Below, piece after piece: positions 1 through 7,666 of a stretch of 64,000 nucleotides of DNA (position 1 is the first letter of the stretch; each line of letters begins with the position of its first letter). The position numbers and the translations under genes were made by a program. Location of the stretch: positions 1 through 64,000 of the forward strand of contig NZ_VCRN01000011.1 of the NCBI RefSeq assembly GCF_009849585.1, written 5' to 3'. Source of the stretch: Bacillus sp. ZZV12-4809. GTDB lineage: Bacteria > Bacillota > Bacilli > Bacillales > Cytobacillaceae. The notes beneath the pieces were generated by a model. It was given only the letters and a program-made list of their open reading frames with translations, searched no databases and had not been told where the DNA came from.

Positions 1-86
1 CGGGCAGTTACGTTTTACCCCGGCTACCGTTATAATAAGACCATATAAAAAATGGTCAACCAGAAATATTTTCATATCTGGATGAC

Positions 87-123
87 CTTATAATACGAAC
101 GGGTCAGGTTAGTATAATAAAGG
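87..123 (+). repeat. Interspersed repeat copy 1 (divergent)
   Basis: The right-hand stem is present in divergent form: CTTATAATAC, then a GGGTCAG loop, then GTTAGTATAATAAAG. Instead of the usual middle stem, a different hairpin lies immediately upstream at 54-87, with arms GGTCA..CCAGA and TCTGG..TGACC. This is the first repeat before the lipoprotein gene at 170. Confidence 0.6.
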
Positions 124-169
124 ATATTTGAAGTTGACTGGGATTCATAAAAAGAGTGGAGTGGTGTTT

Positions 170-655
170 ATGTTTAAAAAAAGTTTCGTTTCAATTATTT
201 CGATTATTGTTATCTTAACTACTGTTGGGTGTACAAATAAGAATAAGGAAGCCATAACTACAAATGTGGAAAATAATCTAGCACAAAAATGGAATCAAAG
301 CCCTCTATTCAAATCTGGTAATTACACAATGATTGGTGAAAAAGGGCGCTTAGGTTTCATTTATGATGATACTGAGGTTGTTAGATTTTATCCAAATAAA
401 ACTCAAAAATATATGTGGCATTTTTGGGGAGAAGAACAAGAGTTTAACGGAAAACTTAAAATAGTTGCTATACATGAGAATGATGAAGAAGAGCAAATAA
501 CTGTGGCAGAAGGCGGACTAGGTGGTGATAATAACGGAGCAGACCGACACGCTCCATCTAATATGTCATTGCCAAAGAGTGGTATGTGGAAATTAGATGC
601 TTATATTGGAGATAAACTATTCGGAAGTGTGTATGTTAAGGTCCATAAGAAATAA
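170..655 (+). CDS. Putative lipoprotein, DUF4871/YhfM-like
   Basis: A lipoprotein of about 161 residues. The N-terminus is a basic, hydrophobic signal ending in a TVGC lipobox, so the mature protein should be anchored outside the cytoplasmic membrane. A longer TTG start at 128 is in frame, but the ATG at 170 follows a GGAGTGG stretch and begins directly with the signal peptide. The mature part has a KYMWHFWGE segment and a glycine-rich GGLGGDNNGADRH stretch, which recall Bacillus DUF4871 (YhfM-like) proteins. Function is unknown. It stands alone between repeat copies 1 and 2. The lipoprotein call is firm; the family name is tentative. Confidence 0.7.
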   Translation: MFKKSFVSIISIIVILTTVGCTNKNKEAITTNVENNLAQKWNQSPLFKSGNYTMIGEKGRLGFIYDDTEVVRFYPNKTQKYMWHFWGEEQEFNGKLKIVAIHENDEEEQITVAEGGLGGDNNGADRHAPSNMSLPKSGMWKLDAYIGDKLFGSVYVKVHKK

Positions 656-695
656 ACTTCTAAAAAATGGTCGTTGTAGTTTTAAAAAAGTAAAA

Positions 696-788
696 TTTAC
701 TTCAACTAATGGGTGCACTGCTTAAAGAACGGCTGCCATTACAACTGTCCTTTTTATTCAACAAAAGGGGCAGGTATGTTGAAGAAGG
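696..788 (+). repeat. Interspersed repeat copy 2 (full length)
   Basis: All parts are visible: left element ACTAATGGGTGCA with CTTAAAGAA, middle GGCTGCC, T-rich CTTTTTATT, then AACAAAAGGGGCAGG and GTTGAAGAAGG. It begins about 40 bases after the preceding stop codon and ends about 60 bases before the next start. Confidence 0.85.
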
Positions 789-848
789 ATTTTTAATATA
801 TTCTCGAGAAAGCTCTTAAATCAAATAAAGCTTTTTTCGGAGGAAGAT

Positions 849-1307
849 ATGGAAGAGTTTAAAGTGAAGCAATTAAAAAGTCTGTTTTATATTGATTTAG
901 CCCATTTAGTTAATGAAAGCAAAGAAGAGGGTTTTCGGTTTCTTGAAAGATTAGTTAAAGATTTTGAAAATGGCACTAATAAATTTAATAAGCCTGGGGA
1001 ATCTTTATATGGTTTGTTTAACAAAGAAGGTGTTCTAATTGCTATTGGAGGGCTTAATATAGATCCATTTTCAAATGATGAAAAAGTAGGACGGTTAAGA
1101 AGGTTCTATGTTTCTAATGATTATCGAAGGATGGGTCTTGGAAGACTTTTGTTAACACAAATAATTAACGATGCAAAACACTTTTATAAGGTTTTAGTAC
1201 TTCATACAGATACAGAACAAGGAGATAAATTTTATACCTCTCTTGGATTTTCAAAGGAAAATATTTATCCGAATTCAACACATTATTTAAGCCTATTTAA
1301 TATGTGA
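849..1307 (+). CDS. GNAT family N-acetyltransferase
   Basis: This 152-residue protein is a single-domain GCN5-related acetyltransferase, expected to move an acetyl group from acetyl-CoA to an amine. The acetyl-CoA-binding motif A is clear: a beta strand RRFYVSN followed by RRMGLG at residues 93-98. A FYTSLGF segment near the C-terminus matches motif B. The ATG follows a GGAGGA site with ideal spacing. It is a solitary gene between repeat copies 2 and 3. The acceptor substrate cannot be told from sequence; small stand-alone GNATs often modify drugs, polyamines or proteins. Confidence 0.9.
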   Translation: MEEFKVKQLKSLFYIDLAHLVNESKEEGFRFLERLVKDFENGTNKFNKPGESLYGLFNKEGVLIAIGGLNIDPFSNDEKVGRLRRFYVSNDYRRMGLGRLLLTQIINDAKHFYKVLVLHTDTEQGDKFYTSLGFSKENIYPNSTHYLSLFNM

Positions 1308-1315
1308 AGTGTTAT

Positions 1316-1394
1316 TAAAAAAATGGTGCGTTATATGATCCAGCTGCCAAACCAGGTGGCCATTGAACAAAAGGGGCAGGTTTATTCAATAAGG
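1316..1394 (+). repeat. Interspersed repeat copy 3
   Basis: The left part is shortened to AAATGGTGCG. The middle stem is CAGCTGCC with GGTGGCC, followed by GAACAAAAGGGGCAGG and TTATTCAATAAGG. It starts 9 bases after the GNAT stop codon, in the position of a terminator. Confidence 0.85.
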
Positions 1395-1444
1395 CATTGG
1401 ATTATTATGGTGAAATAAATTATAAAGGGGGGCAAAGTTTTATT

Positions 1445-1681
1445 ATGAAAAAAGGTTGGGTTTCGCTTATTAGTGGCTTAATTTTAGGTTTAATAATTTC
1501 GTTCTTTACTCTTGATTATAATGGCTGGAAAGTTCAACGAATAGGGGAAAAGGGTGAAGTTATTAATACAATAAATGAGTTGGATTTTGATTTAATAACC
1601 AATTGCTTTTTTATAGTGCTTATTTCAATTTTAGTTATTTATATACTCTTGACAGTCTTAGAAAAAATAAGAAAAACATAA
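1445..1681 (+). CDS. Small two-helix membrane protein
   Basis: This 78-residue protein has a hydrophobic helix near residues 7-23, a polar middle with an NGW motif, and a second helix near 50-70 ending in a basic tail. The start is the ATG at 1445 behind an AAGGGGGG site; an in-frame codon at 1397 lies inside the repeat tail and is less likely. The function is not recognised. A clear relative, with the same MKKGW N-terminus and LGLI.SFF.L.Y.GW pattern but a cut-off second half, lies at 56739-56909 on the other strand. Confidence 0.7.
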   Translation: MKKGWVSLISGLILGLIISFFTLDYNGWKVQRIGEKGEVINTINELDFDLITNCFFIVLISILVIYILLTVLEKIRKT

Positions 1682-1682
1682 A

Positions 1683-1772
1683 TTTACTTATTTAGCTAAC
1701 GATGCAATTGTGAAGAAACCGGCGCCATTACAATTGGGTTTTTTCTTGTTTAACAAACGGGGCAGGCTATTG
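1683..1772 (+). repeat. Interspersed repeat copy 4
   Basis: Left element TTAGCTAACGATGCA, middle GGCGCC with a long T-rich stretch, right element TTAACAAACGGGGCAGG. The downstream arm is degenerate (CTATTG). It starts 2 bases after the stop codon of the small membrane protein. Confidence 0.85.
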
Positions 1773-1860
1773 CGGTTATCGTAATGTTTTTCCCTTAAAT
1801 TTAAATGCGATATATAGTACCTTATATAAAATATTACAAATGCTAAAAAGGAGAGAAATG

Positions 1861-2742
1861 ATGGGGAAAATAAATTATTCCATTGTTGATGTTTTTTCAC
1901 AAGGAAAATATACAGGGAATCAACTTGCTGTTTTTAAAAATGCTGGAAACATTCCCGATGATGAGATGCAACAAATAGCTAAGGAAATTAATTTTTCAGA
2001 GACTACTTTTATTTTATCTGACAAAGAAAAAGCTGGCGGCTACGACGTTCGTATCTTTACGCCTAACGAAGAAGTCCCTTTTGCTGGGCATCCAACTTTA
2101 GGAACCGCATATATCATTCAAAGCGAAGTATTAACCGACCCCTCCGATAAACTTATATTAAATTTTAAAGGCGGACAGATTCCCGTCTCGTTTGATAATC
2201 AAGAAGAAATACTATGGATGAAACAAAACAAACCAACTTTTGGTCGGATTTTAGATGCAAATAAGGTTTCTGATGTATTAAGTATAGATAAAGAATTCAT
2301 AGATAATAGATTTCCTATCCAAGAGGTTTCAACTGGACTTCCAGTGATTGTTGTGCCTTTAACATCTTTAGAAGCAGTTAAAAAAGTAAGCGTAAATAAA
2401 GAAAAATACTTTGAATTAATTGAAGATACTAATGCAAAAGCCATTATGGTGTTTTCTCCTGAAGCGTATAATTCCGAAAATGATTTAAATGTTCGAGACT
2501 TTGCAGATTATTATGGTGTTCCTGAAGATGCTGCTACTGGAAGTTCTAATGGATGTTTAGCTTCTTACTTAGTTAAATATCGATATTTTGAAAAAAGTGA
2601 AATAAATATTCGCGTAGAACAAGGATATGAAATAAAAAGACCATCCTTATTGTTTTTGAAAGCAAGTGAAGATAACGGGGAAATCATTATATATGTAGGT
2701 GGAAAAGTAGAAAAAATTGCCCAGGGTGAATGGTTTCTATAA
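1861..2742 (+). CDS. PhzF family isomerase/epimerase-like protein
   Basis: A full-length PhzF-fold protein of about 293 residues. Family members catalyse proton-transfer isomerisations such as the PhzF step of phenazine synthesis, but most Bacillus members have unknown substrates. The conserved catalytic-type glutamate lies in INFSETTF (about residue 47). Other family signatures are FTPNEEVPFAGHPTLG near residue 70 and EDAATGSSNG near 222. An AAGGAG site at 1848-1853 fits starts at 1858 or 1861; 1861 has the better 7-base spacing, and the upstream ATG at 1840 lies before the site. No phenazine genes are nearby. It is a solitary gene between repeat copies 4 and 5. Confidence 0.88.
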   Translation: MGKINYSIVDVFSQGKYTGNQLAVFKNAGNIPDDEMQQIAKEINFSETTFILSDKEKAGGYDVRIFTPNEEVPFAGHPTLGTAYIIQSEVLTDPSDKLILNFKGGQIPVSFDNQEEILWMKQNKPTFGRILDANKVSDVLSIDKEFIDNRFPIQEVSTGLPVIVVPLTSLEAVKKVSVNKEKYFELIEDTNAKAIMVFSPEAYNSENDLNVRDFADYYGVPEDAATGSSNGCLASYLVKYRYFEKSEINIRVEQGYEIKRPSLLFLKASEDNGEIIIYVGGKVEKIAQGEWFL

Positions 2743-2750
2743 TTTTTCCT

Positions 2751-2840
2751 CCTTCAACAACGAGTGCATTAATTTAAGATACGGCTGCCAAATTTGGTGG
2801 TCTTTTCTTATTATACAAAAGGGGCAGGTTTGTTTAAGGA
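2751..2840 (+). repeat. Interspersed repeat copy 5
   Basis: Left CAACGAGTGCATT with TTTAAGA, middle CGGCTGCCAAATTTGGTGG plus T-run, right TACAAAAGGGGCAGG and TTGTTTAAGGAGG. It lies directly after the PhzF-like gene. Confidence 0.85.
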
Positions 2841-3254
2841 GGGAAAAATTTAAATTTTACAGGTTTGGTGCAATGATGATACCTTCTATCGTCTTAATCG
2901 TCTAATTAATCGTAAGGCGTAAATATTGTTAATTTGTTTATAAGTGGCTTTTTTACATTACTTATTATGTTTACCATAGGTAAGATCCCTATAAAGTGTA
3001 AAAAATTCAGAAGCGAGGAGGGGATAGGAAGGTCATACTAAAAAGAAATTATATGGTTGGTTGTGGCAGAAGGGTTTGGCCTGGGCAACAGCAACTCGTA
3101 AAATGGGGAAATAATCGTATCAACTTTAACTAATAAGAAGTACAATTCGAAAAGGATACTTCGATATTTCATAAAAAATTTCTAAATATTGTAATTTATA
3201 TCGTCAGAAATGTATCATGGAGATATTACATCTTTTCTTAAAGGGGGATTTTAA
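2841..3254. other. Gene-poor stretch between repeat 5 and a lipoprotein gene
   Basis: About 400 AT-rich bases without a convincing gene. A Shine-Dalgarno-like GCGAGGAGGGG near 3015 is followed by short interrupted reading frames, which could be the trace of a decayed gene. The downstream end must hold the promoter for the pair at 3255-4545, but I could not choose one with confidence. Confidence 0.4.
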
Positions 3255-3743
3255 ATGAAAGTAATATTGCCTTTTGCAATAGCCCTGCTTGCACTAACAG
3301 GATGTTCTGCATTAGCAAGTGATGAATCTACTGAAACGAAATGGTTTGAAACCAAAGAAGAAACAATTGATTATGGCATTAAAGAAGAAAAGATTAAAAA
3401 AGAAGACATTATTGGGAAAGTTAGTGAAAACGGAGAAACATTTATTATTTATAAGAAACAATTAGAGGAAGGCTTAGGCGTAGGTGTATCAAGCATAAGT
3501 GAAAATGAAGGGCAATATGCCTGGTATGATCCTGATCAAGATGTACTTGTTAAGAATGATGAGGTCAAACAATATTCTTCTCAAATAAGTTGGGGAACAG
3601 AAACACAGTCAGGAAAAACTTTTACAATTTATACCGGAGTAAGTGAAGCAGAAGCTCCTGTCGTTAAAACAAAAACTGGCGAAGTAAGTCCCACAATTGA
3701 CAACAAAACAGGAATTTATTTTTATATCCAACCAACTAAATAG
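3255..3743 (+). CDS. Putative lipoprotein of unknown function
   Basis: A 162-residue lipoprotein with a short signal sequence ending in an LTGC lipobox at residues 14-17, so it is probably tethered outside the membrane. The mature part is highly charged, rich in Glu and Lys, and has no recognisable catalytic motif. The start ATG follows AAAGGGGG. It is the first gene of a two-gene unit: the next gene, for a secreted protein, begins 70 bases downstream and shares a strong terminator at 4554. Candidate roles are accessory, chaperone or immunity factor for that secreted protein. This is inference from pairing only. Confidence 0.7.
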   Translation: MKVILPFAIALLALTGCSALASDESTETKWFETKEETIDYGIKEEKIKKEDIIGKVSENGETFIIYKKQLEEGLGVGVSSISENEGQYAWYDPDQDVLVKNDEVKQYSSQISWGTETQSGKTFTIYTGVSEAEAPVVKTKTGEVSPTIDNKTGIYFYIQPTK

Positions 3744-3813
3744 GCCCAAAGACCCTTTACCAAATTTTAACAAAATTGGATAATTTAGATAATTCTGGTA
3801 AAGGAGGAAAAGT

Positions 3814-4545
3814 ATGAGAAGAAGTATTAAAAATGTTTTTGCTGTCTTAAGTTTGAGTGTTGTTTTTTTAGGGGGATTTGGAGGATCTACATTCGCTGCA
3901 GGGTCGAAGGATGCTAATAAACCTGTAAAAATCGAGAAGAGAAATGCCATTTATGATGAATCTCTAGGAAAGTATGTAACACCTCTTAAGGAAGTAGATG
4001 GACAATTAGTTCCAGTTTCAAAAGAAGAATATGTAAATGAGATTGAAAATTCTGAAGAAGTTGACACTGAGGGTATGTTTACTGATGAGGATGCAACTGG
4101 TGATGGTGATGTATCAATCTTAAGGGATTATTACGAATACTACAGATACACTCCTTCTTCAACTACCAATGTGACTGGTGGTACTAAAAAGGTAACTGCA
4201 GACATCGGTTGTACTACATCTACTTGTAGAATTGATAAAGCAGTTAGTGTAACAGTATCCGCTACGTATAGTGTTTCTCTAACAGCAGAAAAAGATGCGA
4301 TTAAGGCTAATGCAGGCTTTTCATGGACTAGTAGCGCATCTGACTCTAGCACATATTCTTTCACACTATCAAAAGGTGACTCTGGCTATATTGGATTCAA
4401 GCCATACTTAAAGAAAACTTCTGGAACTTTAAAAAGATATTCAAATTGGGATGGTTTACTATCTAGTAAATCAGCTTATGCTTATTCTCCGAGAAAAACC
4501 TCATCTGGTGAAGCAGATGGTTATTACTACTTTGTACATTATTAA
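3814..4545 (+). CDS. Secreted protein of unknown function
   Basis: A 243-residue secreted protein. A typical signal peptide is present (RRSIKN, then a hydrophobic core, then TFAAG with likely cleavage after FAA). The acidic N-terminal region (about residues 30-100) looks like a propeptide or linker. The remainder is Ser/Thr/Tyr-rich and beta-like, with a close cysteine pair (GCTTSTC) and an aromatic C-terminus YYYFVHY. The layout resembles secreted beta-sheet bacteriocins or toxins such as the geobacillin 26 type, but I cannot confirm any family. It follows the lipoprotein at 3255, has an AAAGGAGG site, and is closed by a 12-bp terminator stem. Confidence 0.7.
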   Translation: MRRSIKNVFAVLSLSVVFLGGFGGSTFAAGSKDANKPVKIEKRNAIYDESLGKYVTPLKEVDGQLVPVSKEEYVNEIENSEEVDTEGMFTDEDATGDGDVSILRDYYEYYRYTPSSTTNVTGGTKKVTADIGCTTSTCRIDKAVSVTVSATYSVSLTAEKDAIKANAGFSWTSSASDSSTYSFTLSKGDSGYIGFKPYLKKTSGTLKRYSNWDGLLSSKSAYAYSPRKTSSGEADGYYYFVHY

Positions 4546-4553
4546 TAGCTGAA

Positions 4554-4590
4554 CAAAAGGGTGTCTTGATAAGGACACCCTTTTGTGTTT
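4554..4590 (+). terminator. Rho-independent terminator
   Basis: A perfect 12-bp stem, CAAAAGGGTGTC at 4554-4565 with GACACCCTTTTG at 4574-4585, followed by a T-rich tail. It ends the 3255-4545 unit independently of the interspersed repeat. Confidence 0.9.
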
Positions 4591-4630
4591 AAATAATTCG
4601 AAAAAACAGCTAGTTCCAATAGAGGATGTT

Positions 4631-4723
4631 ATACAAAAGGTAAATGTAGGCATTACTTTAACATCAAGCTGCACAATGGTGGCCTATTCTTACTTAACTA
4701 ACGGGGCAGTTTTGTCGAATAAG
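4631..4723 (+). repeat. Interspersed repeat copy 6
   Basis: Degenerate left part, middle AAGCTGCACAATGGTGGCC, CTATTCTTACTT, then AACTAACGGGGCAG and TTTTGTCGAATAAG. It comes after the terminator of the preceding unit, so it is not simply that unit's terminator. Confidence 0.8.
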
Positions 4724-4877
4724 AACTTGTTATAACATTGCATATTTATTAGTGGAGGATTCTTATATTAGCAAATTAATTAATGGCAGGTTATAAAACA
4801 ATCAGGTATTTTAATAAAGGAGTGGGGCACAATTTTTAGAAAGTTATTCTTTAAAATATGAAGAGATTGCTTCTGAA

Positions 4878-5174
4878 ATGGGCTTTCCTGATTGGAAATC
4901 AGCTTGTGAATATACATATTTTGTCTTCCATATTCCTGAAGATGCTCAATGGAGTGTCACTGAGCTGCCAAATAGAACTTGGGCAGTTTGGAATGACATA
5001 GGTGAACCTCCATATTCATTTCACCTTTTCTCAACTTGGCGAGAAGCAATTACCTTTTTAAGAAGTATTTTTGAAAAAGAGAAATACTTAGAGGATTATT
5101 GGGACCCAGAAGGATATGATCCAGGAGAAGATGTATTTTTAAAACCACCAGATAAACACAAAAAAGACGATTAA
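4878..5174 (+). CDS. Hypothetical protein, possible start-codon loss
   Basis: A 98-residue protein rich in aromatic residues and Glu/Asp, with no signal peptide or membrane helix and no recognised family. The reading frame is open upstream to 4818 and looks coding there (translation ESYSLKYEEIASE). A good AAAGGAG site lies at 4816-4822, about 8 bases before codon 4830. That codon is CAA, not a legal start. The first legal start is ATG at 4878, which has no site of its own. Either the original start has been mutated and the gene is inactive, or a shorter product is made. It lies alone between repeats 6 and 7. Confidence 0.55.
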   Translation: MGFPDWKSACEYTYFVFHIPEDAQWSVTELPNRTWAVWNDIGEPPYSFHLFSTWREAITFLRSIFEKEKYLEDYWDPEGYDPGEDVFLKPPDKHKKDD

Positions 5175-5197
5175 TTATTTATTTTTTGATTGAATCC

Positions 5198-5233
5198 CTT
5201 ATTCAATAAACGGGGCAGTTTAGTGCAAGAAGA
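5198..5233 (+). repeat. Interspersed repeat copy 7 (right half only)
   Basis: Only the right stem is recognisable: CTTATTCAATAAAC, loop GGGGCAG, TTTAGTGCAAGAAG. It lies 24 bases after the stop codon at 5174. Confidence 0.75.
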
Positions 5234-5299
5234 ATAAAAGTAAAATGTTATAATGAATTTATTATTTTTTTAAAGGGGCAGCATAGGAATAAAAATCTT

Positions 5300-5560
5300 A
5301 TGTCTTATTCTATTATCTTCTTAGGATTATGTATTCTTGTAGGTTCTTGGTTTATTTTACAATCTATACAATCCAATCAATTTAAAACATCACAGAAAGA
5401 ACAATTTCGGTATGAATTAATTTCCCCAAATGATAGTAACATCATTATTTTTGATAAACAAAGTGGAGACTATTTTTCGAAATATATTGAACCTAATGAG
5501 GGACCGACCGAATGGCAAAAACAAAAATCACCAATATCTACTTCACCAAAGTTAATCTGA
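5300..5560 (+). CDS. Small membrane-anchored hypothetical protein
   Basis: An 86-residue protein with one N-terminal hydrophobic helix (about residues 4-22) and a polar remainder, so probably a single-pass membrane or secreted small protein. No cysteine lipobox and no recognised domain. The translation signal is weak: the nearest purine tract (AAAGGGGCAG) is almost 20 bases upstream. It sits alone between repeats 7 and 8, which supports it as an independent unit, but the coding call is only moderate. Confidence 0.5.
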   Translation: MSYSIIFLGLCILVGSWFILQSIQSNQFKTSQKEQFRYELISPNDSNIIIFDKQSGDYFSKYIEPNEGPTEWQKQKSPISTSPKLI

Positions 5561-5565
5561 GATTT

Positions 5566-5659
5566 TATTGAGCTATGGAATGCCCTATGTACAAGGACTG
5601 CTGCCGAACTAGGCGGCTATTTTTTTGTTGAACTACAGGGGCAGGTTAGTGAAATAAGG
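5566..5659 (+). repeat. Interspersed repeat copy 8
   Basis: Left GAGCTATGGAATGCCCTA, middle CTGCTGCCGAACTAGGCGGC with a seven-T run, right GAACTACAGGGGCAGG and TTAGTGAAATAAGG. It begins 6 bases after the preceding stop. Confidence 0.85.
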
Positions 5660-5712
5660 TAGGACATTGGAATAAGACTTGAGAATATATATTTTTAAAA
5701 AGAAATATAGGG

Positions 5713-6018
5713 GTGATTACAATACAAAAATGCGATACTTGCAACAATCCATTTAAGTGGATTAAAATTTTTAGAGCTAATTGGTTTTACAGCACAATAA
5801 ACTGCGACAGATGCGGCACAGAATATAAGATAGCATTTCCTTCTAGGTTTATTTGCGTCTCTTTTACAATAATACCAATGTGGATATATGGTTTGTTTGC
5901 ATCTCCTTTCAGTAATGTTTTTACTACAATTGTTATATGTATCGCCACTGCGATTATTGGTTCTTTGTTCTCGCCTTTTTTAGTAAAATATAAGAAAGTT
6001 GCGAAGGGTTCACCGTAA
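5713..6018 (+). CDS. Zinc-ribbon two-helix membrane protein, cxxc_20_cxxc type
   Basis: About 100 residues. Two CxxC knuckles (CDTC and CDRC, about 25 residues apart) form a zinc ribbon at the N-terminus and are followed by two hydrophobic helices. This is the layout of the Bacillota cxxc_20_cxxc (TIGR04104) family, of unknown function. The start is uncertain. GTG at 5713 overlaps the AGGGGTGAT Shine-Dalgarno sequence itself; the codon at the proper distance (5722) is ATA, where an ATG would be expected. Its stop codon lies inside the next repeat. Confidence 0.65.
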   Translation: MITIQKCDTCNNPFKWIKIFRANWFYSTINCDRCGTEYKIAFPSRFICVSFTIIPMWIYGLFASPFSNVFTTIVICIATAIIGSLFSPFLVKYKKVAKGSP

Positions 6019-6100
6019 GCTAAAGGGTACTTTTGTCAAAATTAACTGCTAATCGAGCAGTTTTTTCTTTATAAACTAACAGGGCATTTAGTGAAACACC
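6014..6100 (+). repeat. Interspersed repeat copy 9
   Basis: Left GTAAGCTAAAGGGTAC, middle AACTGCTAATCGAGCAGTTTTTT (a terminator-like stem), right AAACTAACAGGGCA and TTTAGTGAAACACC. The stop codon of the zinc-ribbon gene is part of the left end. Confidence 0.85.
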
Positions 6101-6188
6101 TTGGCTTGGAAATGCGGGTTGGTTGTTGTGGATAAAATTAATTGAAGATGCGAAATATAACTGTAGATATTTTATGGGAGTGAGCATC

Positions 6189-6626
6189 GTGAAGAAAACA
6201 ATTGTTCCTTTTACTATTTTATTAATGTTTGCCACAGATAACTTGGTTAATGCCAAACCTCCAGAGCCAAAGGAAATTAAACCATATGCAGAAGATTGGT
6301 ATGTTACACCAGAAGATATTATTCGGGATATTATATTTCCAGTCATTGATAAAAGAGTGATGCAAGAGTATCCAGGTAATGATGCTGCTACCTTTGGTTG
6401 GCAGTCACAAAGGATTGTTGGTATTGTTTATAACAATAATCATTCTTATGATATTTCCATAAGTATTCACGTTCCTGACGAAAAAAATGCACCTGGCAAC
6501 TATGCACATGACTTGGTTAAAGTAAGAGTATCTCCATCCTGCGATAGCCCCAAAATTGGATGTAGTCATGGTTTCAAAGTGGAATTATTAGATTATGAGC
6601 ATTTAAATAAGGAAGAAGTGGAATAG
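6189..6626 (+). CDS. DUF3888 domain secreted protein
   Basis: A DUF3888 protein of about 145 residues with a cleavable signal peptide (MKKTIVPFTILLM..VNA). The domain core is visible: an IIRDIIFPVIDKRV helix, NNNHSYDISI strand, VKVRVSPSCDS, and a conserved Cys pair in the C-terminal part. GTG at 6189 is chosen because GGGAGTGA lies just upstream and the signal peptide starts there; an in-frame ATG at 6123 would add a non-signal leader. The function of DUF3888 is unknown. A second, frameshifted copy of the same family lies in another repeat-flanked slot at 59302. Confidence 0.85.
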   Translation: MKKTIVPFTILLMFATDNLVNAKPPEPKEIKPYAEDWYVTPEDIIRDIIFPVIDKRVMQEYPGNDAATFGWQSQRIVGIVYNNNHSYDISISIHVPDEKNAPGNYAHDLVKVRVSPSCDSPKIGCSHGFKVELLDYEHLNKEEVE

Positions 6627-6654
6627 GGTGTTGACTTATTGGTAGCACTTAACT

Positions 6655-6747
6655 TATATTCGACCATGTTCAACTTATTAAAATAAAGGCTGCAAAAAGG
6701 CAGCCTTTTTCTTATTGGACTAACAGGGGCAGGTTTATTGAATAAGG
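6655..6747 (+). repeat. Interspersed repeat copy 10
   Basis: A good terminator-like middle stem, AAGGCTGCAAAAAGGCAGCCTTTTT, then CTTATTGGACTAAC, AGGGGCAGG and TTTATTGAATAAGG. The left part is degenerate. Confidence 0.85.
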
Positions 6748-6961
6748 GACTGCATCAAAAACCACTCTTTAAGAACCTATCAGGAGCTTCTATAGAAAGC
6801 AAGTACCCCGTTTCTTCTCCGATGTTTATTTTTTATTCATAAAAATAATCTAAGCCCTAACATCAACAGGGTGGATTTTTACTTTAAAATTGATACACCT
6901 AAATCCAATATTTATTCTTTTTCATTTTGTTTTTGCTCATTAAGGGAGTTGGCAGCATCTA

Positions 6962-7306
6962 TTAATTCCTTTTTAGCTTTAATATATCTACCGTTTCATC
7001 ACTACAACATTCAAAAATAATATCGGAAGATGCTTCATCATCTTCTTGAAAACCACAATACTTTTTTAAGTTTTTTTCAAAAAATATGTAATTATCGTGG
7101 TTTCTGAATTCATCTATAATTTCCAAGCCTATACTTCTTAAGTAATTATTTATATCTTCCCTCTGTGTCGTGTACTTATTTATAACTTTTTCTACAACTA
7201 AACTTATGTTCAGAAAGCTTTCAATTGCTTTAATTAAGAATATAGTTTTTTCGTTTTTATCAATCTCATTAATACACCTGATTTGTTCCTTTAAAGTAAA
7301 CTCCAT
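6962..7306 (-). CDS. Hypothetical acidic protein, possible C-terminal frameshift
   Basis: A 114-residue helical, charged protein with no recognised family, read opposite to most genes of the array and preceded by AAGGGGG. The frame stops at 6962. In the next frame, however, translation continues in a convincingly protein-like way (GRYIKAKKELIDAA, then NSLNEQKQNEKE) to about 6912. A single missing base near 6992 would join the two parts into a protein of about 130 residues. Either the gene has a recent frameshift or the assembly has an indel there. Confidence 0.55.
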   Translation of the reverse strand: MEFTLKEQIRCINEIDKNEKTIFLIKAIESFLNISLVVEKVINKYTTQREDINNYLRSIGLEIIDEFRNHDNYIFFEKNLKKYCGFQEDDEASSDIIFECCSDETVDILKLKRN

Positions 7307-7420
7307 ATAAATCCCCCTTCATATTCGATGATAACCAGTAAAAATGAGAATTGTATTAAAATTGAATTAGAATTTAATGAAATTAATCTGATTTAGCTTA
7401 AGAAATTTACAAAAGGAAAA

Positions 7421-7510
7421 GGCATTACACGTTAGGGAAGTGATTTTAGAAACTTATGGGTTCTAATCCTGTTTCTTATTTTACAAAAGGGGCAGGTTAG
7501 TTGAAGAAGG
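7421..7510 (+). repeat. Interspersed repeat copy 11
   Basis: Degenerate left and middle parts, but an intact right end: TTACAAAAGGGGCAGG and TTAGTTGAAGAAGG. It lies upstream of the sigma-factor unit. Confidence 0.75.
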
Positions 7511-7563
7511 TATTTGTTCAAAAAGAGTCGAACTATTTAATGGAATTTTATGCTTATGATTTG

Positions 7564-7595
7564 CCGATAGAATTTTCTATCGGTTTATTTTTTTT
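7564..7595 (+). terminator. Rho-independent terminator
   Basis: A perfect 9-bp stem, CCGATAGAA with TTCTATCGG, is followed by TTTATTTTTTTT. No gene reading into it is visible on the plus strand after repeat 11, so it may end a leader or small RNA starting near 7510. Confidence 0.75.
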
Positions 7596-7666
7596 GGGTG
7601 ATAGGATTTTTAGTCAAATTACGTATTTAATATATGAATACAAAAAAGTGACAAGGGGGGTTAAAG

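Noticed and set aside
2717-2905. 62-residue frame after the PhzF gene
   Set aside because: It overlaps the PhzF gene end and runs through repeat copy 5; not protein-like.
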